Assembly: GCA_003220435.1 (NCBI GenBank)
Contig: QHSL01000062.1
Location: forward strand, 1-64,000
DNA from: Candidatus Rokuibacteriota bacterium
GTDB lineage: Bacteria; Methylomirabilota; Methylomirabilia; Rokubacteriales; CSP1-6
DNA length: 64,000 bases
Reading direction: 5' to 3'
This document shows positions 51,275 to 60,436 of the stretch, in pieces. The translations under genes and the position numbers were made by a program. Under the pieces are notes generated by a model, which was not told where the DNA came from, ran no database searches, and saw only the letters and a program-made list of their open reading frames with translations. Within the stretch, counting starts at the first letter, position 1, and each line of letters begins with the position of its first letter.

Positions 51275-52643
51275 AGGCCGATCGCCCCTGGCCGGCTGGG
51301 CGTCCTTCGCCGTCGTGCTCGCGGCGAGCGCGATGCTGTTCGGCTTCGATCTCGGCGGGCGCGTGCTCGCGACGAACGACGAGGCCCGGTTCCCGATGAT
51401 GGCGCGGGACATCGTGTCGAACGGCCACTGGCTCCTGCCCGAAATCAGCGGGGTGCCGATGCTCAACAAGCCGCCCCTTCACGCCTGGCTGATCGCGCTC
51501 GGCGCATGGCCGACGGGCGCGGTGTCGCAGCAGACGGCTGTCATCCCCTCGTTTCTCGGAGCTCTGGGCCTGGTGGCGCTGACGTGCTGGATCGCCCGGC
51601 GCTTGTTTGGCGCCGATGCCGGGCTCGTGGCCGGATTGATCGTCGCGACGACGGCCGGCGTGTTCGCGTTGGCGCGCTCGGCGGTGCCCGACATGACGCT
51701 CTCGCTCGGTATCGCGGCCGCCATGGCCGCTTTCGTGGCGGTCGAGCTCGACGGCCGCCGGGGCGCGTGGCTCGGCTTCTACGGTCTGGGGGGGATCGCG
51801 TGCTGGGCGAAGGGTCCCGCTGGGCTTCTGCCGATCGTCGTCGTGGTCGCCTACCAGCTGGCGACCTCCGGCTGGCGAGGCGTGACGCGCATGCGAGCCG
51901 GGGCCGGCCTCGCCATTCTCGTGGTGCTGGTCGCGCCCTGGTGGCTGCTCGCCGCCCATGTCGGGCGAGATCAGTTCTTACGAGACGTGGTGCGGACCGA
52001 CATGCTGCAAGGCTACAACCCGCTGCGCGCGCTGGCCTGGCGCCGAGTCTTCGAGCCCCTCGGCGCCGCCGTGACGATCCTCTTTCCGTGGTCCCTCTTG
52101 CTCCCGTTTGCCGTGCGCTGGGCCGCGCGGCGCTGGAAGACGGACTCCGCGGCGGGCGAGCGGATGGCCCTCATCTGGTCGATCACCGTCTTCGTCGTAG
52201 TCGCCGTCTCGGCTCGCCAGCGATGGCGCTACTATCTGCCGCTCTGTGTGCCCGGCTCCTTACTCATCGCGGGTTGGCTCTCGTCCTGTTGGGTGTGGCG
52301 CCACAGGCCGGTCTGCGTCGCCGCCTGGGCCGTGGTCGCCAGCACCTTGATGCTCGGCGAAATCTACGTCACGGCGCGCGACAATCGCGGCACCCAATTG
52401 CCCACGATCGCAAGGGCACTCGAGCGAGTGTCGGCGCCCCTCTTTGCGCTCGAAGCGCCAGAGCTGGTCTTCTCTTTCTACCTCGGAAGGCCGATCCCGG
52501 CGGTCTCCAACCTGGCGGAGCTCCGCGGAATCGATCCTCCGGTCTATGTCATCGCGAGGGATTCACCGGCGCCCGAATCCTTTGGCCCGATCGCCGAGGG
52601 CCTCGTGAAGGGCCGGCGCTTCGTGCTCTGGTCGAAGCAATAA
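51258..52643 (+). CDS. GT39/ArnT-like membrane glycosyltransferase
   Basis: A 461-residue polytopic protein with about eleven helices. The first periplasmic loop has ATNDEARFP, with the acidic pair (Asp-Glu) needed for catalysis in ArnT and protein-mannosyltransferase relatives, and NKPPLHAWL follows. It should move a sugar from a polyprenyl-phosphate donor to lipid A, protein or another acceptor on the outer face of the inner membrane. It overlaps asnB and has no close downstream partner: 175 bases with no confident gene follow (52644-52818). Confidence 0.9.
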   Translation: MSAGRKGRSPLAGWASFAVVLAASAMLFGFDLGGRVLATNDEARFPMMARDIVSNGHWLLPEISGVPMLNKPPLHAWLIALGAWPTGAVSQQTAVIPSFLGALGLVALTCWIARRLFGADAGLVAGLIVATTAGVFALARSAVPDMTLSLGIAAAMAAFVAVELDGRRGAWLGFYGLGGIACWAKGPAGLLPIVVVVAYQLATSGWRGVTRMRAGAGLAILVVLVAPWWLLAAHVGRDQFLRDVVRTDMLQGYNPLRALAWRRVFEPLGAAVTILFPWSLLLPFAVRWAARRWKTDSAAGERMALIWSITVFVVVAVSARQRWRYYLPLCVPGSLLIAGWLSSCWVWRHRPVCVAAWAVVASTLMLGEIYVTARDNRGTQLPTIARALERVSAPLFALEAPELVFSFYLGRPIPAVSNLAELRGIDPPVYVIARDSPAPESFGPIAEGLVKGRRFVLWSKQ

Positions 52644-52818
52644 CCCGTGGTCCGTTCGACGTGGGCCTTGCCCCCTCGGTCCTCGTGGGTCCACGCGGTC
52701 GGGGAGGCAGACATATCGAAAGGTCTGAATCCCGGCAGCCTTTTCATCGGGCTTGTCGGAGCGGAAATGCACCACTTGAACGGCGTCGCCCAGAACTTTC
52801 AAGAGGGCGCCCACCTCC

Positions 52819-53679
52819 TCAGAATCGGATGGTCACTCCGAGTCGGACGGCATTGTCGATCAATTCGAACAGGTTGATGTCCTCGCGGCTTGTCTCGTGC
52901 TGACGGAAGTACGTGAAGTGATATCCGGCCTCGACCTGAACCCGGGGGCTCACGAGATACGCGATCCCGATGCCGAGATCGGCGTGGGCTTGATCCAGGT
53001 AGAGCGTGCCGCTCTTGTCCTCGGTGCGCCCGCTGTTGACGCTCGGCAGCCCGCCGCCCGACAGGGACGTGCGGAGCAGCATGTTCGGGATGAGCACGTG
53101 ATCCCAGCGGAGTCCCAGGATCGGGACAGGGATCTGCTGCCGGTAGACGATGTTGCCGAAGTCCTCGCTGTTGCGCTTGCCCTGGCCCGTCAGCGTGGGA
53201 TTCACATGGACATAGGTGAGTCCGGCGGTGCCGATGAACTGCTCTCCCGAGGGTCGGCTGAGCAGCCGGCGCTCGTAGTCGAGGCTGAGTCGATAAAAAT
53301 CCGCATTGGTGGTGAGCGAGCCCGGCACGAACTCTTCGCCGTTGTAGAACACCGAGCGATCCTGCGTGCTGCTCCCGCGCAGGAAATAGTAGAGGGCGGT
53401 TGCGCGCACGGCGTCGTGCGCGGTCAGATGGAATGTGCCACTGCCCTCGAGCGCTTCGGACACGTGGATTCCGAGGTCTCGCAGGTGAAGAGTCGTGCCG
53501 GGCGTCGGGCGGTCCATCACCCGCAGCGTGCCCGTCGGGACACCGACACGCCCATCGAGGGTGAATTCCCACCGCTCGACCTCGACGGAGCCGGAACCCG
53601 TCTGCGCCCAGCACGTGAGAGGGATCGTCAGCGTCAACGCCAACGCGAACCCCGCGCATGGAACGTTCAGCCTCGGCAT
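52819..53679 (-). CDS. Outer-membrane beta-barrel protein
   Basis: A 286-residue protein with signal peptide (LNVPCAGFALALTLTIPLTC, cleavage near CWAQ) and alternating strands such as RATALYYFLRG, FYRLSLDYERRLL and VEAGYHFTYFRQ. It ends RLGVTIRF with a C-terminal Phe, the barrel-assembly signal. No known porin or enzyme family is recognised. A Cys near the end of the signal might make it a lipoprotein instead, but the Cys-Trp-Ala-Gln context favours cleavage by signal peptidase I. Confidence 0.8.
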   Translation of the reverse strand: MPRLNVPCAGFALALTLTIPLTCWAQTGSGSVEVERWEFTLDGRVGVPTGTLRVMDRPTPGTTLHLRDLGIHVSEALEGSGTFHLTAHDAVRATALYYFLRGSSTQDRSVFYNGEEFVPGSLTTNADFYRLSLDYERRLLSRPSGEQFIGTAGLTYVHVNPTLTGQGKRNSEDFGNIVYRQQIPVPILGLRWDHVLIPNMLLRTSLSGGGLPSVNSGRTEDKSGTLYLDQAHADLGIGIAYLVSPRVQVEAGYHFTYFRQHETSREDINLFELIDNAVRLGVTIRF

Positions 53680-53814
53680 GGTGCACCTCCCGATTGCTCG
53701 CCCTGTTCGTCATACGTCCCGACGCTGACGACGCGGCTGGACTCGGAGCGCCGCCGCCGGCGACGCGCGCGCACCCGGGCTGGGCGTGCAGCGAGAACAG
53801 CCGCTAGTCGGGAA

Positions 53815-54123
53815 TCAGAAGTAGGAGAGGAAGGTCCAGGGCGGGGAGCGCGGGCCCGCCAACGGGCCCAGCAACACCGAGCGAACCGTAGGGTCCGTCG
53901 GTTCGACGCGGACTGCCGGGACCCAGACCGGTCCCGCATCGGCTGAAGAGGCGGCGGCGATCGCGCAGATGCCGCAGATGAAGACGACCGCATTGTCGAA
54001 ATCGTCGTCATCCCAGTAGCCACCAAGCCAGGTGGGGTCGGGTGGATCTCCGTAGGCGAGCGGCGCGAGCCCGATGAGCAGGGTGACGACGACCAGGGCG
54101 AGGACGACGCCGGCGCGAGGCAC
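53815..54123 (-). CDS. Small secreted protein, paralogue 2 (DPPDPTW...YWDDDDFD)
   Basis: A 102-residue paralogue of the product at 48975-49283. Signal peptide VVLALVVVTLLIGLAPLAYG, then DPPDPTWLGGYWDDDDFD, then a segment with two Cys (FICGICAI) not present in paralogue 1. GTG 54123 was chosen over GTG 54147 because it gives the same length and start as the paralogue and lies five bases after GATCAT. The last residues differ completely, so only the signal peptide and acidic block are conserved. Function unknown. Confidence 0.78.
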   Translation of the reverse strand: MPRAGVVLALVVVTLLIGLAPLAYGDPPDPTWLGGYWDDDDFDNAVVFICGICAIAAASSADAGPVWVPAVRVEPTDPTVRSVLLGPLAGPRSPPWTFLSYF

Positions 54124-54430
54124 GCCGCATGATCGCCCCTCCGTCACGGCCTAGTCAAGGCCACCTGACGGCGGTGTCGCCGGGATGGGCACCGAGGGTA
54201 CCGATATCCACATATCCCCAGAAATCCACATCGCGAAAATCGCACGGTGTGGTGCTGCGCGATGGCCACGGCCCCTTGTGAACGTAGGAAACGTCGGACC
54301 CCGCGCTCGCCCGTCTCGGTCCGTCGAGTGGAGATGCGGCGCTTTCGAGCGCCGTCGAGCGAATCCCGCATTTTTCGCGGCGATGTTCGTCGTTGAACTC
54401 ATCACGCCGAGCCCGTATCGTGAGCGAACC
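54124..54430. promoter_or_regulatory. Intergenic promoters of the secreted protein and response regulator genes
   Basis: A 307-base gap between divergent genes. On the minus strand TTGACT (54158-54153), 18 bases and GATCAT (54134-54129) precede GTG 54123. On the plus strand TTGAAC (54393-54398), 17 bases and TATCGT (54416-54421) precede GTG 54431 by nine bases. The middle is less GC-rich and holds two ATCCACAT copies 18 bases apart (54205-54231), perhaps a binding site. Confidence 0.55.
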
Positions 54431-54808
54431 GTGCTCCACCCGCCGCGTGTCCTGGTCATCGACGACGAACGGTACATCCGGGGCCTTCTGGCCGAGCTGC
54501 TCACGGTCTGGGGCTGCGAGACCGATGTCGCGGCGAACAGCACCGAGGGGCTGGCGCTCCTCGACTTGAAGAGCTACGACCTTGTCCTGACCGACTACGT
54601 CATGCCCGGGGGCACGGGACTGGAGCTCGTCGAGCGTGTCCGAAGTCGCGACCCGGGCATCGGCGTGATCATGCTGACCGGATCCGGGGCCGATCTCGAA
54701 AACGACGGGCGCCGTCTCGGGTTCACGCTGCTTCGCAAGCCTCTGCAGATCGATCGCCTGGAGACGGCGGTGAAACAGCTGCTGAATCACCGCCAGATCG
54801 AGGCCTGA
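54431..54808 (+). CDS. Single-domain response regulator
   Basis: A 125-residue CheY-like receiver. Acidic pocket VIDDE at residues 9-13, phosphoacceptor Asp55 in LTDYVMP, the Thr in MLTGSG and Lys in LLRKPL. No output domain, so it signals by protein contact. The GTG start follows TTGAAC-17-TATCGT by nine bases and gives the usual receiver length; longer in-frame ATG starts (54383, 54185) would add an unlike N-terminus. No histidine kinase is nearby. The stop abuts the convergent OppC gene. Confidence 0.9.
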   Translation: MLHPPRVLVIDDERYIRGLLAELLTVWGCETDVAANSTEGLALLDLKSYDLVLTDYVMPGGTGLELVERVRSRDPGIGVIMLTGSGADLENDGRRLGFTLLRKPLQIDRLETAVKQLLNHRQIEA

Positions 54809-55747
54809 TCAGCGGCCCAGCACCTTGCGCGGATCGAGCGCGTCGCGCAGCGCGTCTCCGATGTAGTTGATCGAGAGCACGGTCAGGAAGATCGCGGTCC
54901 CCGGAAAGATCGCCCAGTGCGGGGCGAAGTCCAGGTTGTCCTTGGCGTCGAACAGGATCCGTCCCCACGTGGGAATGTCCGGCGGGAACCCGAGGCCCAG
55001 GAAGGACAGGGTCGATTCCGCGATGATTGCCGCCGCGACGTCGATGGTGGCGGCGACCAGCACCGGGCCCATCGAGTTCGGCAGGAGGTGACGGAACATC
55101 TGACGGAAGGCCGGCGCTCCGAGACTGCGCGCCGCCTCGACGAACTCCTTCTCGCGGAGCGACAGGAACTGGGCGCGCACCAGGCGCGCGACCGGCATCC
55201 AGCGCAACCCCCCGATGACCGCGACGATCAGGATGAAGATGCCGGCCTCCGGGCCGAGCGTCTTGCGCAGCGTGTCGCGGAAGAGGTACACGATCAGCAG
55301 CAGCAGGGGGAGCCCCGGGAGCGACAGGAACATGTCGGTGATGCGCATCAGCGTGTTGTCGAGCTTGCCGCCCACGAACCCCGACGTCGCGCCGATCGTG
55401 GTCCCGATCGAGATCGCGATCAGCATCGCCGCGATCCCCACCGCGAGCGAGATGCGGCCGCCGTAAAGCATCCGCGCCAGCAAATCCTGGCCGAGGTCGT
55501 CGGTACCGAGCGGGTGGCTCCAGGACGGACCCTTGAGCTTGGCCTTGAAGTCGATCTCGTTGATCGGCTGGCGCCACACCAATGGACCGGTTAGCACCGC
55601 GACCACCATCGATATCAAGATGACGCTGCCGACCATGGCGAGGTGGTGGCGACGGAAACGGCGTCCAGCCTCGAGCCACAGCGAGGGGGTCGCGTCGGCC
55701 GCGGCGCTGACCGCGAACACGGCTTCGGACGCGCCCCGCGTCGCCAC
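54809..55747 (-). CDS. Peptide-type ABC transporter permease, DppC/OppC type
   Basis: A 312-residue inner-membrane permease with six helices. RFRRHHLAMVGSVILISMV near the start, HPLGTDDLGQDLLARMLYGG, and the EAA loop around EAARSLGAPAFRQMFRHLLPN. It pairs with the DppB-type protein encoded just upstream. The GTG start overlaps the DppB stop as TAGTG. The DppD and DppF ATPases are not adjacent, so ATP-binding subunits must be supplied by another locus. Confidence 0.92.
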   Translation of the reverse strand: MATRGASEAVFAVSAAADATPSLWLEAGRRFRRHHLAMVGSVILISMVVAVLTGPLVWRQPINEIDFKAKLKGPSWSHPLGTDDLGQDLLARMLYGGRISLAVGIAAMLIAISIGTTIGATSGFVGGKLDNTLMRITDMFLSLPGLPLLLLIVYLFRDTLRKTLGPEAGIFILIVAVIGGLRWMPVARLVRAQFLSLREKEFVEAARSLGAPAFRQMFRHLLPNSMGPVLVAATIDVAAAIIAESTLSFLGLGFPPDIPTWGRILFDAKDNLDFAPHWAIFPGTAIFLTVLSINYIGDALRDALDPRKVLGR

Positions 55748-56706
55748 TACCGGTAGCTGATCCGCGGGTCGAGCCATCCGTAGAGGAGGTCGGCCGCGAG
55801 ATTGGACAAGAGCACGAGGCACGAGAACACGAACGTCACCGCCATGACCACCGGCGTGTCGTTGGCGAGGATCGACGCGATCAAGAGCGAGCCGATCCCC
55901 GGCACTCGGAAGATCTGCTCTGTAACAATGGCTCCTCCGAAAATGCCTGGAATCTGAAGTGCCACGAGCGTCACCACCGGAATCAACGCGTTTCTGACGA
56001 CGTGTTTGACCAGAGTCACGCCTTCTGAGAGACCCTTCGCCCGCGCGGTATTCACATAGTCGAGGCGGATCACGTCGAGGACGGCGGCGCGCATGAACCG
56101 GGTCATCGACGCTGCCTGGAAGAGCCCGAGCACCGCGACCGGCATGATCGACTGGCGGAGGTGCTCCCAGTACCATCGCCATCCCGTCGCGCTGATGTCC
56201 GCCCGGTAGATGAAGGGCAGCCAGTCCAGATGGATGCTGAACAACAGAATGAACAGAAGGCCCGTGAAGAAGGTCGGGAGCGAAAAGCCGATGAACGCGA
56301 ACGTGGTCGCGGCCTGGTCGAACAACGAGTACGGTCGTAACGCCGAGAGCGTGCCGATCGGCACGGCGACGACGATCGCCAGGACCAGGGCCGAGCCCAG
56401 GACCACCATCGTCACCGGCAGCCGCTGCATGATCAGCGTGTCGACGTTGACGCGGCTGACGAACGAGAAGCCCCAGTCGCCGCGCACCATCGCCACCACC
56501 CAGCGGGCGTAGCGGATCGGAATGGGGTCGTCGAGGCCGAACTTCGCGCGGAGGTTCATGCGAACCTCGGCCGGCACGTTGGGGTTGGTCGCCAGCTCCT
56601 CGAACGGATCGCCGGGGGCGAGGGCGAGGATCGTGAACAGGACGGCGCTGATCCCGGCGAGCACCGGGATCAAGATCAGGGTCTGACGCAGAAAGTATTT
56701 CGACAT
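55747..56706 (-). CDS. Peptide-type ABC transporter permease, DppB/OppB type
   Basis: A 319-residue inner-membrane permease with six helices: YFLRQTLILIPVLAGISAVLF at the start, LAPGDPFEEL loop, FGLDDPIPIRYARW, and the EAA loop near NTARAKGLSEGVTLVKHVVRN. The channel partner of the DppC-type protein. ATG start 67 bases after the first binding protein gene, so it is probably in the same transcript. Import of di- or oligopeptides, nickel or other solutes is possible. Confidence 0.92.
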   Translation of the reverse strand: MSKYFLRQTLILIPVLAGISAVLFTILALAPGDPFEELATNPNVPAEVRMNLRAKFGLDDPIPIRYARWVVAMVRGDWGFSFVSRVNVDTLIMQRLPVTMVVLGSALVLAIVVAVPIGTLSALRPYSLFDQAATTFAFIGFSLPTFFTGLLFILLFSIHLDWLPFIYRADISATGWRWYWEHLRQSIMPVAVLGLFQAASMTRFMRAAVLDVIRLDYVNTARAKGLSEGVTLVKHVVRNALIPVVTLVALQIPGIFGGAIVTEQIFRVPGIGSLLIASILANDTPVVMAVTFVFSCLVLLSNLAADLLYGWLDPRISYR

Positions 56707-56773
56707 CCGCGTGGGGCGGGGAGGCCGGGCTCACCGAGGGTCGAGACCCTCGCGAGCCCGGCCGCGCTCCGTG

Positions 56774-58570
56774 CTACGTCTGCTTGGACCAGAAGGGCAG
56801 GGCCCAGAAGTCGCCGTCCCACCCGCTCTGGACCACGTCACGCATCCGATTGGAGATCGCGGCGACGCGCGGGCGGAACACCACGGGAATGACCACGATG
56901 TTCTGGATCACCAAGTCGTTCATCTTGACGAACAGCGCCGCGCGCTTGACCGGGTCCATCTCGGTCTCGGCCGCTTTCCAGGCGCGGTCGTACTCCTCGC
57001 TCCGCCAGCGCGTCTTGTTGGTCAGCGCGAACTTGTTGTCCTTGGCGGAGACTTCCCAGGACGTGAACTGATCCATGAACCGCTGGGGATCCGGCTGGGT
57101 CATGGTCGTCGTGTACATCTGAAGATCGTTGTAGAAGTGCGAATAGGTGTCCGGATTGGCCGGATCGGACGAAAAGTAGACGCCCGCCAGGATGGCCTTG
57201 AGGTCGAGGTCGATCCCCGCCTTGGCGCACGCTTGCTTGACGATCTGCTGCGTCTTCTGGCGCGGAGCGTTCACCGAGGTCTGGTAGCCGAACCTCAGCT
57301 TCTTGCCGTCCTTGGCGCGGATGCCGTCCCCGCCGCGCTTCCAGCCGGCGGCCTCGAGGATCTGGTTGGCCTTCTCGACGTTGAATTCCCATTTCGTGTT
57401 CTTCGACACGAACCGCGTCGGGGCGTTCACGAAGTTCGCGGTGGCGATGCCGGTGCGCCCGTAGATCTCCTCCTGAACCGAGCCGCGGTCGACCAGGAGA
57501 TTGAGCGCCTGGCGCACGGCGAAATCGCTCAGGATCGGATGCTTGGTCTTGATCGACGACTTCTCCCCGTCGACCTCGGTCCACGGATCGGTGAAGTTGA
57601 CCTGGATGTGCTCGATGTTGCCGCCGGAGACGATGTCGGCGCGGCCCTTGCCGCCTTGCTCCCAGCGCTTCAGGATCTCGTCCTCGACCTGCATGTTCCA
57701 GGCGTAGTCGAACTCGGCGGTCTGGAGCACCGCGCGCGCCGCCGACGGCGCGTCGCCGCCACCCTTCATCTCGATCTGATCGAAGAACGGCCGGTTCGGC
57801 ACGTGATAGGTGGAGTTCAGCTCTCCCCGGACGATGTCGCCGGGCTTGAAGTCCACGAACCGGTAGGGTCCGGTGCCGATCGGCTTCAGGTTGGTCGGTG
57901 CCTCCCGCGACTTGTCGCCCTTGAAGGGCTGGAACAGGTGCTTGGGGATGATCATCCCCGATGGGCCGCAGAAGGCCGCCGACCAGAACGGCGTCGGCGA
58001 CTTGAAGACGAGCTTGACGGTGTGGCTGTCGAGCTTGTCGATCCCCTTGATGTCGCGGTACTGGCCGACCGTCACCGCGGCGGTCGCCGAATCCATCACG
58101 TATTCCCAGTTGAACACCACGTCATCGGCCGTGAACGGCTTGCCGTCGTGCCAGGCCACGTTCTTCTTGAGCCGCCACGTCACCGACAGCCCATCTCTGG
58201 CCACCAGGCCGTTCTGGAGGCTCGGGACCTCCGCCGCCAGCACCGGGACGATGTTGCCATCGGGATCGTAAGCGCCGAGTGGCTCGTAGAAGATCCGGCA
58301 CGCGTCCTGATCCTTGGTGCCGTTGGCGAAGTGCGGGTTCAGCAGGGTCGGCGCCTGCCACCAGAGCGTCTTGACCTGGCCGCCGCCGCCGCGCTTGGTG
58401 GGGTTGAACGTCCACTTGGCCTGCGCCTGCGCCACGCCGGCCGAGGCCAGCATCTGCGCAGCCATCGGCCCGGTGAGGCCCAGCCCGACCATCAGCTGGA
58501 CGAAGCGACGGCGACTGAGCGTCCCCGCCTTGACGGCACCGATCAGCGTTCGCAGCTCGCGCTCTTCCAT
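56774..58570 (-). CDS. DppA-type substrate-binding protein, copy 1 (Tat signal)
   Basis: A 598-residue periplasmic binding protein of the SBP_bac_5 family. The N-terminus LSRRRFVQLMVGLGL is a twin-arginine signal. Family motifs: WQAPTLLNPHFA, VTWRLKKNVAWHDGKPFTADDVVF and GTGPYRFVDFKPGD. The tandem gene after 69 bases encodes a paralogue of equal length, and the two are clearly alike along the whole chain. A Tat signal suggests folding before export, perhaps with bound ligand. Peptide, glutathione, metal-chelate or other substrate is unknown. Confidence 0.9.
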   Translation of the reverse strand: MEERELRTLIGAVKAGTLSRRRFVQLMVGLGLTGPMAAQMLASAGVAQAQAKWTFNPTKRGGGGQVKTLWWQAPTLLNPHFANGTKDQDACRIFYEPLGAYDPDGNIVPVLAAEVPSLQNGLVARDGLSVTWRLKKNVAWHDGKPFTADDVVFNWEYVMDSATAAVTVGQYRDIKGIDKLDSHTVKLVFKSPTPFWSAAFCGPSGMIIPKHLFQPFKGDKSREAPTNLKPIGTGPYRFVDFKPGDIVRGELNSTYHVPNRPFFDQIEMKGGGDAPSAARAVLQTAEFDYAWNMQVEDEILKRWEQGGKGRADIVSGGNIEHIQVNFTDPWTEVDGEKSSIKTKHPILSDFAVRQALNLLVDRGSVQEEIYGRTGIATANFVNAPTRFVSKNTKWEFNVEKANQILEAAGWKRGGDGIRAKDGKKLRFGYQTSVNAPRQKTQQIVKQACAKAGIDLDLKAILAGVYFSSDPANPDTYSHFYNDLQMYTTTMTQPDPQRFMDQFTSWEVSAKDNKFALTNKTRWRSEEYDRAWKAAETEMDPVKRAALFVKMNDLVIQNIVVIPVVFRPRVAAISNRMRDVVQSGWDGDFWALPFWSKQT

Positions 58571-58639
58571 TGACGATTCCCCTCTCGTCGGTCGCGGCGA
58601 CCGCGTGATTGGCTTCTTATCGTTTCGCGCGTCGTGGTG

Positions 58640-60436
58640 TCAAGACTGCCGGTACCAGTAGGCCAGGCGCCACAGGTTGGAGTCCCATCCGGAAATGTCC
58701 GTCGATTTCAGCCGGTTCGAGACGCCCGCGACGGCGTTGCGCCAGACGATCGGAATGACCACCACGTGCTGGATCAGCATGTCGTTCATCCGGATGAACT
58801 GCGCTGCCCGCTTCACCGGATCCGTCTCGCTCTCCGCCATCTTCCAGACCCGGTCGTATTCCTCGTTGCGCCAGCGGGCGATGTTGCGCCCTTGCCACTT
58901 GTTGCTCTTGGAGACGATCTCGACGGTGGTGAAGTTCGACATGAAGGTCTGGGGATCGGGCGCGCCCGGGCCCGTGCTGTACATCTGGATGTCGGCGTAG
59001 AACTTGGTGTACGTGTCCGGGTTGCCGACGTCGGAGGAGAAGTATACGGACGACACGACCGACTTCAGCTCGACCTCGATGCCGGCCTTTGCGCATGCCT
59101 GCTTGACGATCGCCTGGGTCTTCTGCCGCTCCGGGTTGATCGACGTCTGGTACAGGAGCGTGAGCCGCCGGCCATCCTTCGCCCGGACCCCGTCGGAGCC
59201 GCGCCGCCACCCGGCTCCGTCGAGGATTTGGTTCGCGCGCTCCACGTTGAATTCCCAGCGCATGTTCGGTGACCGGAAGCGCGCCGGCCCGTTGAGGAAG
59301 TTCGGCGTGGCCTGGCCGAGGCGGCCGTAAATCTCCTCGTGAATGGCAGACCGGTCAACCAGCAGGTTGAGCGCCGCCCGCACGGGGGCCTCCGTGAGGA
59401 AGGGGTGCGTCGTCTTCAGCGACGAGCGCTCCCCGTCCACCTCTTTCCACGGGTCGGTGTTGTTGAGCTGGATGTGCTCGACGGCGCCTCCGATCGCCAT
59501 GTCCACGTGCCCCCGGCCTCCCTGCTCGAGCCGCTTGAGGACGTCGTCGGCTACCTGGAGGTTCCAGGCGAAGTCGTACTCACCGGTCTGAAGCACGGCG
59601 CGGGCGGCCGAGGCGGCGTCGCCGCCGCCCTTCATCTCGAACTGGTCGAAGAACGGCCGGTTCGGAACGTGGTAGGTCGGGTTGATCTCTCCCCGGACGA
59701 TATCGCCGGGCTTGAAGTCCACGAACCGGTAGGGGCCTGTGCCGACCGGCTTCAGATTCGCCGGGGCCTCGCGCGACTTGGCGCCCCGGTAGGCGTCGAA
59801 CAGGTGTTTCGGGATGATCATGCCGCGGGCGCCGCAGAACGCGTCGAACCAGAACGGCGTCGGGTTCTTGAAGACGAGCCTCGCGGTGTGGGAGTCGAGC
59901 TTCTCGACGCGCTCGAGATCGCGATAGGAAGTGATCGTCACGGCCGCGGTCGCCGGATCCGCAGCGTACTCCCAGTTGAAGATGAGATCGTCGACGGTGA
60001 AGGGTTTTCCATCGTGCCAGGTCACACCGCGCTTGAGCTTCCAGATGACGGATTTGCCGTCTCGGGCGACCCCGCCGTTCTCGAGGCTCGGGATCTCCTG
60101 GGCGAGAACGGGAAAGAGGTTGCCCTCTGGGTCGTAGGCGGCCAGCGGCTCGTAGAAGACCCGCGAGCCGTCTTGATCCTTCGTGCCGAGCGCGAAGTGC
60201 GGATTCAACAGGGTCGGCGCCTGCCACCAGAGCACCTTGAGCTGGCCGCCGCCACCCCGCCGAGTCGGGGAGAAGCTGTCGATCTTCGGCTGCGCGGCCA
60301 CGCCCGCCGCCGCGAGCAACTGGGCGGCCAGCGGGCCAGTCAGGCCGAGCCCGACCATGATCCGAGTGAAGGCACGTCGCGACAGCCTGCCCGCCCGGAT
60401 GTCCGTGATGAAGTCGCGGACCTCTCGCTCGTCCAT
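58640..60436 (-). CDS. DppA-type substrate-binding protein, copy 2 (Tat signal)
   Basis: A 598-residue paralogue of the next gene. Twin-arginine signal LSRRAFTRIMVGLGLTGP, then WQAPTLLNPHFA, GVTWHDGKPFTVDDLIFNW and GTGPYRFVDFKPGD. The ATG at 60436 has AGGAGG eight bases upstream. Two receptors feeding one DppBC channel would widen the substrate range, or one may be under different demand. First gene of the importer operon; a TATAGT box in the leader (near 60510 on the minus strand) is a possible promoter. Confidence 0.9.
   Translation of the reverse strand: MDEREVRDFITDIRAGRLSRRAFTRIMVGLGLTGPLAAQLLAAAGVAAQPKIDSFSPTRRGGGGQLKVLWWQAPTLLNPHFALGTKDQDGSRVFYEPLAAYDPEGNLFPVLAQEIPSLENGGVARDGKSVIWKLKRGVTWHDGKPFTVDDLIFNWEYAADPATAAVTITSYRDLERVEKLDSHTARLVFKNPTPFWFDAFCGARGMIIPKHLFDAYRGAKSREAPANLKPVGTGPYRFVDFKPGDIVRGEINPTYHVPNRPFFDQFEMKGGGDAASAARAVLQTGEYDFAWNLQVADDVLKRLEQGGRGHVDMAIGGAVEHIQLNNTDPWKEVDGERSSLKTTHPFLTEAPVRAALNLLVDRSAIHEEIYGRLGQATPNFLNGPARFRSPNMRWEFNVERANQILDGAGWRRGSDGVRAKDGRRLTLLYQTSINPERQKTQAIVKQACAKAGIEVELKSVVSSVYFSSDVGNPDTYTKFYADIQMYSTGPGAPDPQTFMSNFTTVEIVSKSNKWQGRNIARWRNEEYDRVWKMAESETDPVKRAAQFIRMNDMLIQHVVVIPIVWRNAVAGVSNRLKSTDISGWDSNLWRLAYWYRQS

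Noticed and set aside
52563-52814. Minus-strand frame starting MGALLKVLGDAVQVVHF in the gap after the glycosyltransferase
   Set aside because: The first part looks protein-like, but the frame runs into the antisense of the glycosyltransferase end and lacks a ribosome site. It may be a degraded fragment; too weak to list.
54204-54230. Two DnaA-box-like sites (ATATCCACA and AAATCCACA)
   Set aside because: Only two imperfect copies, no AT-rich unwinding region and no dnaA or dnaN gene nearby, so not an origin.
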